Assembly: GCF_900142285.1 (NCBI RefSeq)
Contig: NZ_FRAJ01000022.1
Coordinates: 1-36,238, forward strand
Origin: Caminicella sporogenes DSM 14501
GTDB lineage: Bacteria; Bacillota; Clostridia; Peptostreptococcales; Caminicellaceae
Reading direction: 5' to 3'
DNA: 36,238 nt
Position numbers and translations under genes: made by a program. The notes under the pieces are model-generated. The model had not been told where the DNA came from, did not search any database, and was given only the letters and a program-made list of their open reading frames with translations. Positions 18,386 to 26,245 of this stretch are shown here, piece by piece (position 1 is the first letter of the stretch; every line of letters starts with the position of its first letter).

Positions 18386-19585
18386 ATGTTTAAAAAACTA
18401 AAATTATTTTTATGTACTTTAATAATTTTTCATCTTATTACTATTCCCATATTTGCACAAGAAAAAATAGTTAAAATCTCCCTAGCAGGTGATGTTCTTC
18501 TTGCAGGAAATATTGGAAAATTAATAGAAACTTACGGAAGTAATTATCCGTGGGAACATGTAAAAAACATATTTAAATCAAGCGACCTTTCTATAGTCAA
18601 TCTTGAAACTTCTATAGGTATAAATGGTAAACCGTATCCTAACAAAAAATATACTTTTCAGGCAAAGCCTGAAGCTCTACTTGGTTTATTAGATGCTGGA
18701 ATTGATGGAGTGTCTATTGCCAATAATCATACTTTAGACTATGGAATAAAAGGCTTTATGGACACGTTGAAAAATCTGGAAAGATTAAATATACAATATG
18801 CTGGTGGTGGGAGAAATATTGAAGACGCTAAAAAAGCTGTCATCTGGGATATAAAAGGTATTAAAATTGGTTTTTTAGCCTTTTCAAGAGTCATACCAAA
18901 TGTAAATTGGTATGCTGGAGAAAACAAACCCGGACTACTTGGAGCTTATGACTGTCATGCAGATGATATTTTAAATCTTGTAAAAACAGTTAAAAAAGAT
19001 GTAGATTTTCTAATAGTATCCATACACTGGGGAAAAGAATTGAAATCATATCCACAATTATCAGATACTATTTTTGCAAAAAAATTGATTGACAGTGGAG
19101 CAGACTGTATAATGGGACATCATCCCCATGTACTACAGGGTATACAATTTTATAAAAACAGACCTATAATCTATAGTCTTGGAAATTTTATATTCAGCTC
19201 AAAAAGTAAACAATGCAGACAGTCAATAATTTTTAATTTGGAAATATGTAAAGATGGAATTGTAGATACTAATATAATTCCCATTTCTATAAAAAACGGT
19301 CAGCCTATTCCTTTTGAAAATCAATTTGAAATAATAAATAATTTAAACATTTTATCTAAAAATTGGAATACAAAATTTTTTGAAAATGGTAAAATACAAG
19401 GAAATATATCTTACATATCTCCTAAAGAAAACACTTTAAAAAATATCAATTCCTCAACTGAAAGCAATACAAAAAGTGGTAAAAATACATTGCTTGAATT
19501 TTCTACTAATTTCATAAAAAAATTAAATTCTATAAAATTAACTGTATCTAAAAACATAAAAACTATTTTAAATAAAATGCTTTAA
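18386..19585 (+). CDS. CapA-family (PGA_cap) metallophosphoesterase-like protein
   Basis: The 399-aa exported protein has an N-terminal signal peptide (about 1-24, ending IPIFAQ). The CapA domain, a calcineurin-like metallophosphoesterase fold, follows, with metal-site motifs LAGDVLLA (33-40), VNLETS (71-76), ANNHTLDYG (112-120), IHWGKE (213-218), GHHPHVLQG (244-252) and YSLGNF (263-268). Members are linked to poly-gamma-glutamate capsule production or other cell-envelope functions; without capBCE neighbours the substrate is unknown. The last 80 residues are low-complexity Asn/Ser/Lys. GGGGG precedes the ATG. Its stop codon overlaps that of the convergent regulator gene, so no terminator separates them. 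Confidence 0.9.
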   Translation: MFKKLKLFLCTLIIFHLITIPIFAQEKIVKISLAGDVLLAGNIGKLIETYGSNYPWEHVKNIFKSSDLSIVNLETSIGINGKPYPNKKYTFQAKPEALLGLLDAGIDGVSIANNHTLDYGIKGFMDTLKNLERLNIQYAGGGRNIEDAKKAVIWDIKGIKIGFLAFSRVIPNVNWYAGENKPGLLGAYDCHADDILNLVKTVKKDVDFLIVSIHWGKELKSYPQLSDTIFAKKLIDSGADCIMGHHPHVLQGIQFYKNRPIIYSLGNFIFSSKSKQCRQSIIFNLEICKDGIVDTNIIPISIKNGQPIPFENQFEIINNLNILSKNWNTKFFENGKIQGNISYISPKENTLKNINSSTESNTKSGKNTLLEFSTNFIKKLNSIKLTVSKNIKTILNKML

Positions 19586-20610
19586 CTATTTATATATTTG
19601 ACAATAAACAATGCTATCATAAAATTCATTGCATCTTCAAATTTTCTTAAATCATACCCTGTTATTTTTTGTATTTTATTTATTCTGTATATTAAAGTAT
19701 TCCTATGTATAAACAACTGTTTTGCTGTATCAGTTATATTTAAATTGTTTTCAAAAAACTTTTGTGCAGTACTTATTAATTCACTATTTTTTATTATTTT
19801 TTCTAGTTTATCATTTATATTTTCAGATAGCTCTTTTAATGTTTTATACTCCATATTATCTATTAAAAATGGAATCATCATACTGTTATAAAAATAAATA
19901 TCTTTATGCTCATAAAATATTTTTCCATATTTTAACGCTAATAGAGCTTTTTTATATGAAGTTGAAAGCATAAAAATGCTTTCAACTTTAGTTCCTATAC
20001 CTATTTTACAATTATTAATCAATTCTACATAAATATCATTATAAATATTCAATACTTTTTCATAAATCTCAATATCTGAATTTAATATAAGTAATATCTT
20101 GTTTTTACTAAATTTTAAAACCTCAACTTCATCATAAGCTTCTATTATCATTTTTTCAACTTCATCATGCAAGTTTTCATCTATTTCAATCAATACAACT
20201 AAAAAATCGTTATTTATATTTATATCATAATAATTACAATACTTTATTATCTCATCTTCATCAAACTTTTCCTTTATCAAATCTACTAAAAAATCTTTTT
20301 TAGTAAGCTGTATTTTTATCTCTTGCAATATCATTTTTCCCATAAGTTCAATCAAATTTCGATTAGTTCCTTCACATTCTTTAAATGAAATAACTTTTTT
20401 CGCATCACAATTAACATAATAAATGTAATTTTCTCCCTCAATTACTTCATCTCTAATTATTTTTTTATTGGCTATAAATTTATCTATTAATCCTACTTTA
20501 TCTTTTTTTGTACTCTCTATTATATAACCACTATCATCAATTAAATTAACTTCTATATCAATATTACTTATTATATCACTAAATAAATTGCTGACTTTTC
20601 TTTGAAGCAT
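19582..20610 (-). CDS. PucR/CdaR-family transcriptional regulator
   Basis: The 342-aa regulator has a C-terminal PucR-type helix-turn-helix (FFENNLNITDTAKQLFIHRN, then TLIYRINKIQKITGYDLRKF), here within about residues 285-332. The central part is a GGDEF-like CdaR region, and the N-terminus may be a degenerate sensory domain (short beta strands around IEVNLIDDSGYIIESTK). No ligand can be inferred. ATG 20610 follows AAAGGTGAT; the frame could begin 3 codons earlier at a GTG that overlaps that site. It lies directly downstream of the sugar-ABC ATPase gene on the same strand but after a strong terminator, so it depends on read-through or its own promoter. Confidence 0.88.
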   Translation of the reverse strand: MLQRKVSNLFSDIISNIDIEVNLIDDSGYIIESTKKDKVGLIDKFIANKKIIRDEVIEGENYIYYVNCDAKKVISFKECEGTNRNLIELMGKMILQEIKIQLTKKDFLVDLIKEKFDEDEIIKYCNYYDININNDFLVVLIEIDENLHDEVEKMIIEAYDEVEVLKFSKNKILLILNSDIEIYEKVLNIYNDIYVELINNCKIGIGTKVESIFMLSTSYKKALLALKYGKIFYEHKDIYFYNSMMIPFLIDNMEYKTLKELSENINDKLEKIIKNSELISTAQKFFENNLNITDTAKQLFIHRNTLIYRINKIQKITGYDLRKFEDAMNFMIALFIVKYINS

Positions 20611-20636
20611 TTTTATCACCTTTCAAATCAAACTAA

Positions 20637-20675
20637 ATAAAGCAGAAAAACTAGTAACTAGTTTTTCTGCTTTAT
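20637..20675 (-). terminator. Terminator between the ABC ATPase and PucR-type genes
   Basis: An 18-bp perfect stem (20637-20654 with 20658-20675) with a TAA loop, just after the ATPase stop. The U-rich end of the stem serves as the T-tract on the minus strand. The regulator's ribosome binding site follows about 15 bases later, so this could also act as an attenuator. Confidence 0.75.
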
Positions 20676-20685
20676 TATACCACAA

Positions 20686-21786
20686 CTAAAATATAGCTTT
20701 TTCACTTTCTTTATCGAATATATGAATTTTTTCTTTTTCAAATGAAATTTTCACATTCTCTCCAATTCTCACTTTCATATCTGGAGCTACCCTTGCGATA
20801 AATTCTCTATCATTTAGTCTTAAATATAAATATGATTCAGAACCCAAAGTTTCAACTACTTCAATATTTGCACCAAATCTATTTTCACTACCTTTATCAT
20901 CTGATGCTAAATATATATTTTCCGGTCTAATTCCCAATACATAATCTCTACTTAAATCTTTATCTTTTAACAATTTAGCCTTATCTTCAGGCAATTGTAC
21001 TTTATTTCCATTAAATACTGCATATAGTCCACCATTTTCCTCAGTAATTTTGCAGTCAATAAAATTCATTTGAGGCGAACCAATAAAAGAAGCAACAAAT
21101 ATATTTGCTGGATGATTGTAAATAGTTTGTGGGTCTGCAACTTGCTGAACAATTCCATCTTTCATAACTACAATTCTAGTACCCATTGTCATTGCTTCAG
21201 TTTGGTCATGAGTTACATAAATAAAAGTAGTTTGAAGTCTATTATGAAGTTTATTGATTTCAGCCCTCATTTGAACTCTAAGTTTAGCATCTAAATTTGA
21301 TAATGGTTCATCCATCAAAAATACTTTTGGTTCTCTAACTATTGCACGACCTAATGCTACTCTCTGTCTCTGTCCACCAGATAACTGTTTAGGCTTTCTG
21401 TCAAGAAGATGCTCTATATCTAATATTTTAGCAGCTTCATGAACTCTCCTCTTTATTTCATCTTTAGACTTTTTTCTAAGTTTCAATCCAAAAGCCATAT
21501 TATCAAATACTGTCATATGCGGATAGAGAGCATAATTTTGAAAAACCATTGCTATATCCCTATCTTTTGGCGGTATGTCATTTACAAGCCTGTCTCCTAT
21601 GTATAACTCCCCTGAAGATATTTCTTCTAATCCAGCTATCATTCTTAAAGTAGTTGATTTACCACAACCTGAAGGTCCAACTAACACTATAAATTCTTTA
21701 TCCTCTATTTCAAGATTTAAATTTTTAACAGCATGATAACCGTTAGGATAAATCTTTTCAATATTTCTCAAACTTAAACCAGCCAT
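20686..21786 (-). CDS. ugpC: CUT1-type sugar ABC transporter ATP-binding protein (UgpC/MsmX family)
   Basis: The 366-aa ATPase has Walker A GPSGCGKST (37-45), Q-loop FQNYALYPHMTV, signature QLSGGQRQRVALGRA, Walker B VFLMDEPLSNLDAKLR and the H-loop VTHDQTEAMTM. A C-terminal TOBE/OB regulatory domain (from about 235) completes the MalK/UgpC/MsmX plan. These ATPases often serve several sugar or glycerol-phosphate importers whose operons lack an ATPase; no permease or binding-protein gene is adjacent here, which fits a shared subunit. The ATG at 21786 gives the family start MAGLSLRNIEKIYPNG; an ATG four codons earlier touches the AAAGGA site. Symbol follows common usage, substrate unknown. Confidence 0.92.
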   Translation of the reverse strand: MAGLSLRNIEKIYPNGYHAVKNLNLEIEDKEFIVLVGPSGCGKSTTLRMIAGLEEISSGELYIGDRLVNDIPPKDRDIAMVFQNYALYPHMTVFDNMAFGLKLRKKSKDEIKRRVHEAAKILDIEHLLDRKPKQLSGGQRQRVALGRAIVREPKVFLMDEPLSNLDAKLRVQMRAEINKLHNRLQTTFIYVTHDQTEAMTMGTRIVVMKDGIVQQVADPQTIYNHPANIFVASFIGSPQMNFIDCKITEENGGLYAVFNGNKVQLPEDKAKLLKDKDLSRDYVLGIRPENIYLASDDKGSENRFGANIEVVETLGSESYLYLRLNDREFIARVAPDMKVRIGENVKISFEKEKIHIFDKESEKAIF

Positions 21787-21850
21787 ATTATAATTCATTC
21801 CTTTCTAAGTAAACTTATTCCTGCTATAAAATCATTTTCCTTCGTTTATT

Positions 21851-21879
21851 ATTATAAATATAAACTACTTAATAAGTAA
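21851..21879 (-). promoter_or_regulatory. Predicted promoter of the sugar-ABC ATPase gene
   Basis: On the minus strand TTACTT (21874-21879), 17-base spacer, perfect TATAAT (21851-21856), about 65 bases before the start. Confidence 0.55.
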
Positions 21880-21968
21880 ATTATCGAATTATACAAAAAA
21901 ATAGACTTATTTTTATTAATTTTTACAATAAATTTTAAAACTGTAAATTTCAATATCTTTTAATTTGC

Positions 21969-22004
21969 TTTGTATACAAAATACGCAATAAAATATGTTA
22001 TAAT
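21969..22004 (+). promoter_or_regulatory. lysR promoter with palindromic candidate operator
   Basis: TATAAT at 21999-22004 is preceded by TG at the extended -10 position, compensating for a poor -35. The perfect 12-bp palindrome TTTGTATACAAA (21969-21980) lies at about the -35 position, where a LysR-type regulator usually binds for autorepression. Confidence 0.5.
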
Positions 22005-22040
22005 GTTATCTAGATTAAATTTTTATATACAGGTGATTAT

Positions 22041-22931
22041 ATGAATCTACAATATCTAAAAGCTTTTTATGTAACAGTAAAGGCTAATAGTATATCTAAA
22101 GCAGCTAAAATTTTACATCTTACTCAACCCGGTCTAAGTATGCAGATACAATCTTTAGAAAAAGAATTGGGAGTTAGTTTGCTAAATAGAAGTAATAAAG
22201 GTGTTGAACTCACAGAAGCAGGTAGAGTTGTATTTGATTATGCAACTACTATTCTCTCTCTACAAGATAATATAGAAAGAGATTTAGAAAATTTAAAAAC
22301 TGATAAAAAGCACTTATTATTAGGATCTTGTAAAGCTATTGGAGAATATGCTCTTCCATGTAGTATATATGTTTACAAACAAAATAATAAAGATATAGAC
22401 ATTAATCTAGAAATTAGCAATACAGAACAAGTTGTTGAAAACTTAATCAGTAAAACTGTAAATATTGGAATTCTTCATGGAAAAGTTGATAATCCAGAAA
22501 TAATTATTCAAAAAATTACAACTGACAGACTGTTATTAGTTACTTCTCTACCACTTGTTAAAAATAAAGTAAATCTTAATGAACTCACCCGCTTACCTTT
22601 AATTTTTAGAGAAAAGGGTTCAGGTACCAGAAAAACCATCTTAAATTCACTAAAGAAACATAATATAAAATATGACGATTTAAATATAATATACGAACTT
22701 AATTCTATGGAAGCAATCAAAACTTCTGTTATTTCGGGAAAAGGCATATCCTTTATACCTGAACTGACTATAAAAAGAGAACTAAAAGATGGAATACTAA
22801 AAGCTATTGAAATAGAAAATTTAGAAATACTAAGTGAATTTTACATTTCTTATACAAAAGACCATGCTTTAACTCCTTATGAAAAAGATTTTATTAAATT
22901 TATTAATTCTTCTAAAAGAGGATTTTGTTAA
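22041..22931 (+). CDS. LysR-family transcriptional regulator
   Basis: The 296-aa protein has the typical LysR length. The N-terminal winged helix-turn-helix is clear: MNLQYLKAFYVTVKANSISK, then AAKILHLTQPGLSMQIQSLE (residues 1-40) and LLNRSNKGVELTEAG. The C-terminal periplasmic-binding-protein-like domain (about 90-290) would bind an effector; RLPLIFREKGSGTRKTILN is the usual effector-domain loop. Homologues of this type (CysB/CysL/selenium-associated LysR) are often found beside sulfur or selenium genes, and here it converges with the YeeE-TusA-YeeE unit. AGGTGAT precedes the ATG. Its target and effector are inferred from position only. Confidence 0.92.
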   Translation: MNLQYLKAFYVTVKANSISKAAKILHLTQPGLSMQIQSLEKELGVSLLNRSNKGVELTEAGRVVFDYATTILSLQDNIERDLENLKTDKKHLLLGSCKAIGEYALPCSIYVYKQNNKDIDINLEISNTEQVVENLISKTVNIGILHGKVDNPEIIIQKITTDRLLLVTSLPLVKNKVNLNELTRLPLIFREKGSGTRKTILNSLKKHNIKYDDLNIIYELNSMEAIKTSVISGKGISFIPELTIKRELKDGILKAIEIENLEILSEFYISYTKDHALTPYEKDFIKFINSSKRGFC

Positions 22932-22934
22932 AAA

Positions 22935-22959
22935 CAAAAGTGCCATATTGGCACTTTTG
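22935..22959. terminator. Bidirectional terminator (lysR / split yeeE unit)
   Basis: An 11-bp perfect stem (22935-22945 with 22949-22959) with a 3-base loop. T-rich sequence follows on the minus strand (TTTTGTTTTTAA) and weaker on the plus strand. It separates the convergent lysR and yeeE units. Confidence 0.75.
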
Positions 22960-23016
22960 CTTGTACAACTTCTTTAATTTTAAATCATTTTACTTAAATC
23001 TTATTTTAATCCTACA

Positions 23017-23535
23017 TTATAACAAATATTTAAATAAAATTTTTGAACCCATCCAAGCACCTATAAACAAAAACACAGCAAAAACCCATCCATGTAATGA
23101 AAAAGATGGTATAGCACTAAAATATGCACCTGTATTACATCCAAAAGCAATTCTGCTACCATACCCCATCATTACTCCACCCATTAAGCCAAAAATCAAT
23201 TGTCTTTTGTTTTTTATCTTTTTTAATTTAAATTCTGAAGCTAATAAAGATGATATTAGTGCTCCAAAGATGACAGCCAAATTAATAACAGTATAACTAT
23301 TATTTAAAAAAGTCTGTCCTCTATCCAGACCATTATTATAAACACTAAAATAATACCAGCTTGAAATATCTATTCCAAATAGCTGTAGAAACCAGACTCC
23401 CCAATAGAGAAACCCAGTAGTTATTTCCCAAGTATTACCTGTCGTAATAAGTAAAATAACATTTAATAGCGCAAGCATTATTCCCCCAATTATATACGAC
23501 CAGGGTTTTTTAAACACTTTTTTATATAATGTCAT
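23017..23535 (-). CDS. YeeE/YedE-family permease, C-terminal half as a separate protein
   Basis: The 172-aa membrane protein has about four hydrophobic segments and the YeeE/YedE signature GYGSRIAFGCNTGAYFSAIP (124-143, Cys133) followed by HGWVF. In full-length YeeE (thiosulfate channel) or YedE (selenium-linked) proteins, of about 350-400 aa, this motif forms the second half of a pseudo-symmetric pore whose cysteines pass the substrate along. Here it is a complete gene with its own ATG and GGGTGG site, third in the unit, 9 bp after the tusA-like gene. It must act with the N-terminal half encoded two genes upstream. Substrate (thiosulfate, selenium compound or other) is not decided by sequence. 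Confidence 0.88.
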   Translation of the reverse strand: MTLYKKVFKKPWSYIIGGIMLALLNVILLITTGNTWEITTGFLYWGVWFLQLFGIDISSWYYFSVYNNGLDRGQTFLNNSYTVINLAVIFGALISSLLASEFKLKKIKNKRQLIFGLMGGVMMGYGSRIAFGCNTGAYFSAIPSFSLHGWVFAVFLFIGAWMGSKILFKYLL

Positions 23536-23544
23536 AATACCACC

Positions 23545-23772
23545 CTATCTTCTTTTCTCTATATAAATTTCCCATTCTCCATCACCTACTTCGATATAAT
23601 CTATATTATGTCCATGTTTTTTTGCCCATTCTACTACATTAGTTATAGAACAATTATGATCAGTTTCCATTATTAAAATATCTCCTATTTTCATTTTTTC
23701 AAGCTTTTTAATAGCTTTAAGAAGTGGAATTGGACATACTTCATGCATACAATCTATTCTTACCTCTGCCAT
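23545..23772 (-). CDS. TusA/SirA-like sulfur (or selenium) carrier protein
   Basis: The 75-aa protein has the TusA fold start VRIDCMHEVCPIPLLKA, with the CPxP active motif at 13-16 and an additional Cys8. TusA-type proteins bind sulfur (and sometimes selenium) as a persulfide on the CPxP cysteine. It lacks the C-terminal DsrE-like domain of YedF, so it is closer to YeeD/TusA. AGGAGGAG precedes the ATG. It lies between the two YeeE halves with gaps of 14 and 9 bp, so all three are surely one transcript, and it probably accepts the atom delivered through the membrane by the split permease. Confidence 0.93.
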   Translation of the reverse strand: MAEVRIDCMHEVCPIPLLKAIKKLEKMKIGDILIMETDHNCSITNVVEWAKKHGHNIDYIEVGDGEWEIYIEKRR

Positions 23773-23786
23773 ATAACTCCTCCTAA

Positions 23787-24476
23787 TTACATAGACATTA
23801 AATTATTATGTTTTTCATACCAATCAGCCAATATATATAATGCAATTAATACTGCAATCTGAATTATCATAGCCATAGGTAGTCCTATAATCTCTGGAAA
23901 ATAAATAATTGATGTTTTTGAAATAACAACTTTATCCCAAAAATTAAAATCTCTTGCACCTAAAATTGTACCTGCAATAAACCCTATAAGTACTACTAAT
24001 TGTAATTGAAATCCTTCCCCTATCCTCATAAGCGTACCGCTAGCACATCCTCCAGATACAACCATACCTATGCCAAATAATACTGCTCCAATTGCCGTAT
24101 GAATACCTACAGGACTTAACTGTCCGGGTATATCAGCTATATTTATATTTTCACAAGTTAAATATTTATACTGTACAAATCCAAATCCTATAGTAGAAAT
24201 TATAAATGCAACAATAACTGCCTTTAATATAGATGTACTTCCAACTAGTATCGGGTCTCTAAAACTAGCTGTAAAACAAAATCTCGACCTTTGAAGAACA
24301 AAACCTATCAAGAGTCCTATTATCCAAAAAGAGCTATATAAAGAATTATTATAAATAAAAAATATCAATATTATAAGTGCAATTAAAATACACAATAAAC
24401 CATATATGACTTGATTTTTTTTCTTTTTATATTCTCTCCTTCTTTTTTTAAGTTCTTCTATTCTGCTACTACTCAA
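23787..24476 (-). CDS. YeeE/YedE-family permease, N-terminal half as a separate protein
   Basis: The 229-aa membrane protein has a Lys/Arg-rich cytoplasmic start (1-22) and about five hydrophobic segments. Conserved motifs are QRSRFCFTASFRDP (62-75, Cys67) and VSGGCASGTLMRIGEG (140-155, Cys144); these correspond to the substrate-relaying cysteines of the first half of YeeE/YedE permeases. It starts at a TTG (24476) with AGGGGTG upstream; no ATG is available. It is the first gene of the yeeE(N)-tusA-yeeE(C) unit. The split is clean, with separate starts and ribosome binding sites, so it is not a frameshift artefact. Confidence 0.88.
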   Translation of the reverse strand: MSSSRIEELKKRRREYKKKKNQVIYGLLCILIALIILIFFIYNNSLYSSFWIIGLLIGFVLQRSRFCFTASFRDPILVGSTSILKAVIVAFIISTIGFGFVQYKYLTCENINIADIPGQLSPVGIHTAIGAVLFGIGMVVSGGCASGTLMRIGEGFQLQLVVLIGFIAGTILGARDFNFWDKVVISKTSIIYFPEIIGLPMAMIIQIAVLIALYILADWYEKHNNLMSM

Positions 24477-24528
24477 TATGTGTTCACCCCTTATTAGAAA
24501 ACATTAAACAAATACATCTATCTCACAC

Positions 24529-24556
24529 TTTATATTGTAACAGCATTTATAGTAAA
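24529..24556 (-). promoter_or_regulatory. Predicted promoter of the split yeeE-tusA unit
   Basis: On the minus strand TTTACT (24551-24556), 16-base spacer, TATAAA (24529-24534), about 50 bases before the TTG start. Confidence 0.5.
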
Positions 24557-24593
24557 ATTAAAAGTAATAAATAATGGTTTTATAATAAATATG

Positions 24594-24629
24594 AAAAATA
24601 AAGACAAGCCTTTTTGGCCCGTCTTTATT
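24594..24629 (-). terminator. Terminator after the BCCT transporter gene
   Basis: A 14-bp stem (24597-24610 with 24616-24629, two G-T pairs) with a 5-base loop, followed on the minus strand by T-rich sequence. It ends the grdI-grdH-BCCT transcription unit. Confidence 0.75.
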
Positions 24630-24669
24630 CCTTAATTAACACCTGTTTTTCTAAATCATTATAAAATAC

Positions 24670-26172
24670 TTAATTTTCATTAGATACTTTTTCAGTATCT
24701 TCCTTTAATGCTTTAAACAAAGAAATACATGCAAATATCATTACAAATATAAATGGAAATGCAGCCGCTATTGAACCAATTTGTAACGTTTTCAAACCAC
24801 CTGCAAGAAGAAGTGCTGTAGCAAGTAGTGATTGAACAATTCCCCATATTATTTTCTTTCTGCTAGAAGGATTAAGATTTCCTTCAGATGTAAACATACC
24901 TAAAACAAATGTAGCAGAATTTGCTGATGTAATAAAAAATGTACATAATAAGAATACAGCAATCAATGATACAATACTTCCCAATGGATAATATTTTAAA
25001 ACTCCAAATAAAGTTGTTGCAGGATTTTTAGCTAATCCTTCCAAAGTAGATAAATCTGTAGTATTTATTAAATCTATACCTAATACACCAAATATAGCAA
25101 ACCAAACAAAAGAAGCTAGTGACGGAGCTACGATAACCCCTATAATAAATTCTCTAATTGTTCTACCTCTAGAAATACGTGCTATAAATGTTCCTACAAA
25201 TGGAGCCCAAGCTATCCACCAAGCCCAATAAAATATCGTCCAACCATTTATCCATGAATTATCTCCAAATGGCTCAATATGTAAACTTTCTCTTACAAAG
25301 CTTCCCATATACATACCCATTCCATTTATCAAAGCATTTACCATTTTTACAGTAGGTCCTATCAAGAAAGAACCTAACAATATTGCAATTGCAGCTAGTA
25401 AATTAATATCAGATAAAAGTTTTATACCTTTTTCTATACCGCTTACTGCTGTCCATATGTATATTATTGTTATAATAATAATAATTATTATTTGAACTAA
25501 CTGTGTTTCTGGTATTTTAAATAGATAATTAAGTCCGCTATTTATTTGAAGAGTTCCAAGTCCTAGTGAAGTAGCAACACCCGCAACTGTAGCAAACACT
25601 GCAAATATATCTATCAATTTACCTATAAATCCATTTACACCTTTTTCACCTATCAAAGGTATAAATATACTGCTTATAAGTCCCGGTTTATTTTTTCTAA
25701 ATTGAAAATAAGCCAGTGCAAGACCTATAATACTATAATTAGCCCATGGATGAAAACCCCAATGTGCAAATGACACTCTCATAGCAAAATTAGCTGCTTC
25801 AGAAGAGCCCGGCTCTAATCCCGGTGGAGAAACAAAGTGCGATAAAGGCTCTGCTACACCCCAAAACACTAAACCTATACCCATACCTGCACCAAAGAGC
25901 ATTGCAAACCATGAAGTAGTACTATAATCAGGTTTAGAATCATCTGGTCCAAGCTTTATATTACCATATTTACTAAAAGCAAGTATTAATGCAAAACATA
26001 CAAATATAAACATTGCTAAAAGATACGACCACCCAAAATTGTTAGTTAAAAATTTAAATAATCCATTTGCTGCAATAGAAAAACTATTTTTAAATAAAAT
26101 CCCCCAAATAACTATTGCAAATACAATTAAAAGTGAAATATAATAAACTATGTTATCTTTTTTTTTCGTCAC
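24670..26172 (-). CDS. BCCT-family glycine betaine/choline/carnitine transporter
   Basis: The 500-aa carrier has twelve predicted membrane segments. Diagnostic features are GMGIGLVFWGVAEP (96-109, the Gly motif of Na+-coupled members) and the tryptophan box WTIFYWAWWIAWAPFVG (311-327) lining the quaternary-amine site, followed by RISRGRTIREF. The N-terminus before helix 1 is only about 10 residues and the C-terminal tail about 15, so the long osmosensing tails of BetP are missing. Lying 73 bp after grdH, it most likely brings in betaine as a fermentation substrate. It starts at a GTG (26172) with GGAGG 9 bases upstream. Betaine is inferred from the neighbours; choline or carnitine remain possible. 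Confidence 0.94.
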   Translation of the reverse strand: MTKKKDNIVYYISLLIVFAIVIWGILFKNSFSIAANGLFKFLTNNFGWSYLLAMFIFVCFALILAFSKYGNIKLGPDDSKPDYSTTSWFAMLFGAGMGIGLVFWGVAEPLSHFVSPPGLEPGSSEAANFAMRVSFAHWGFHPWANYSIIGLALAYFQFRKNKPGLISSIFIPLIGEKGVNGFIGKLIDIFAVFATVAGVATSLGLGTLQINSGLNYLFKIPETQLVQIIIIIIITIIYIWTAVSGIEKGIKLLSDINLLAAIAILLGSFLIGPTVKMVNALINGMGMYMGSFVRESLHIEPFGDNSWINGWTIFYWAWWIAWAPFVGTFIARISRGRTIREFIIGVIVAPSLASFVWFAIFGVLGIDLINTTDLSTLEGLAKNPATTLFGVLKYYPLGSIVSLIAVFLLCTFFITSANSATFVLGMFTSEGNLNPSSRKKIIWGIVQSLLATALLLAGGLKTLQIGSIAAAFPFIFVMIFACISLFKALKEDTEKVSNEN

Positions 26173-26198
26173 TACTACTCGCCTCCTTTTAAGATTAA

Positions 26199-26234
26199 AT
26201 TATAGTGCTAGTTAATAAGAACTAGCACTATAAT
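26199..26234 (-). promoter_or_regulatory. Intercistronic hairpin between grdH and the BCCT gene
   Basis: A perfect 15-bp stem (26199-26213 with 26220-26234) with a 6-base loop occupies almost the entire gap. On the minus strand only a weak T-stretch (ATTTAATCTT) follows, then the AGGAGG of the transporter. It could be a partial terminator or a processing/stability element; the sequence does not decide. Confidence 0.65.
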
Positions 26235-26245
26235 TCTCTACATCA

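Noticed and set aside
23017-24476. Frameshifted or decayed yeeE pseudogene
   Set aside because: Both halves have their own start codons, ribosome binding sites and intact motifs, and a full tusA-like gene lies between them, so this is not a single broken gene.
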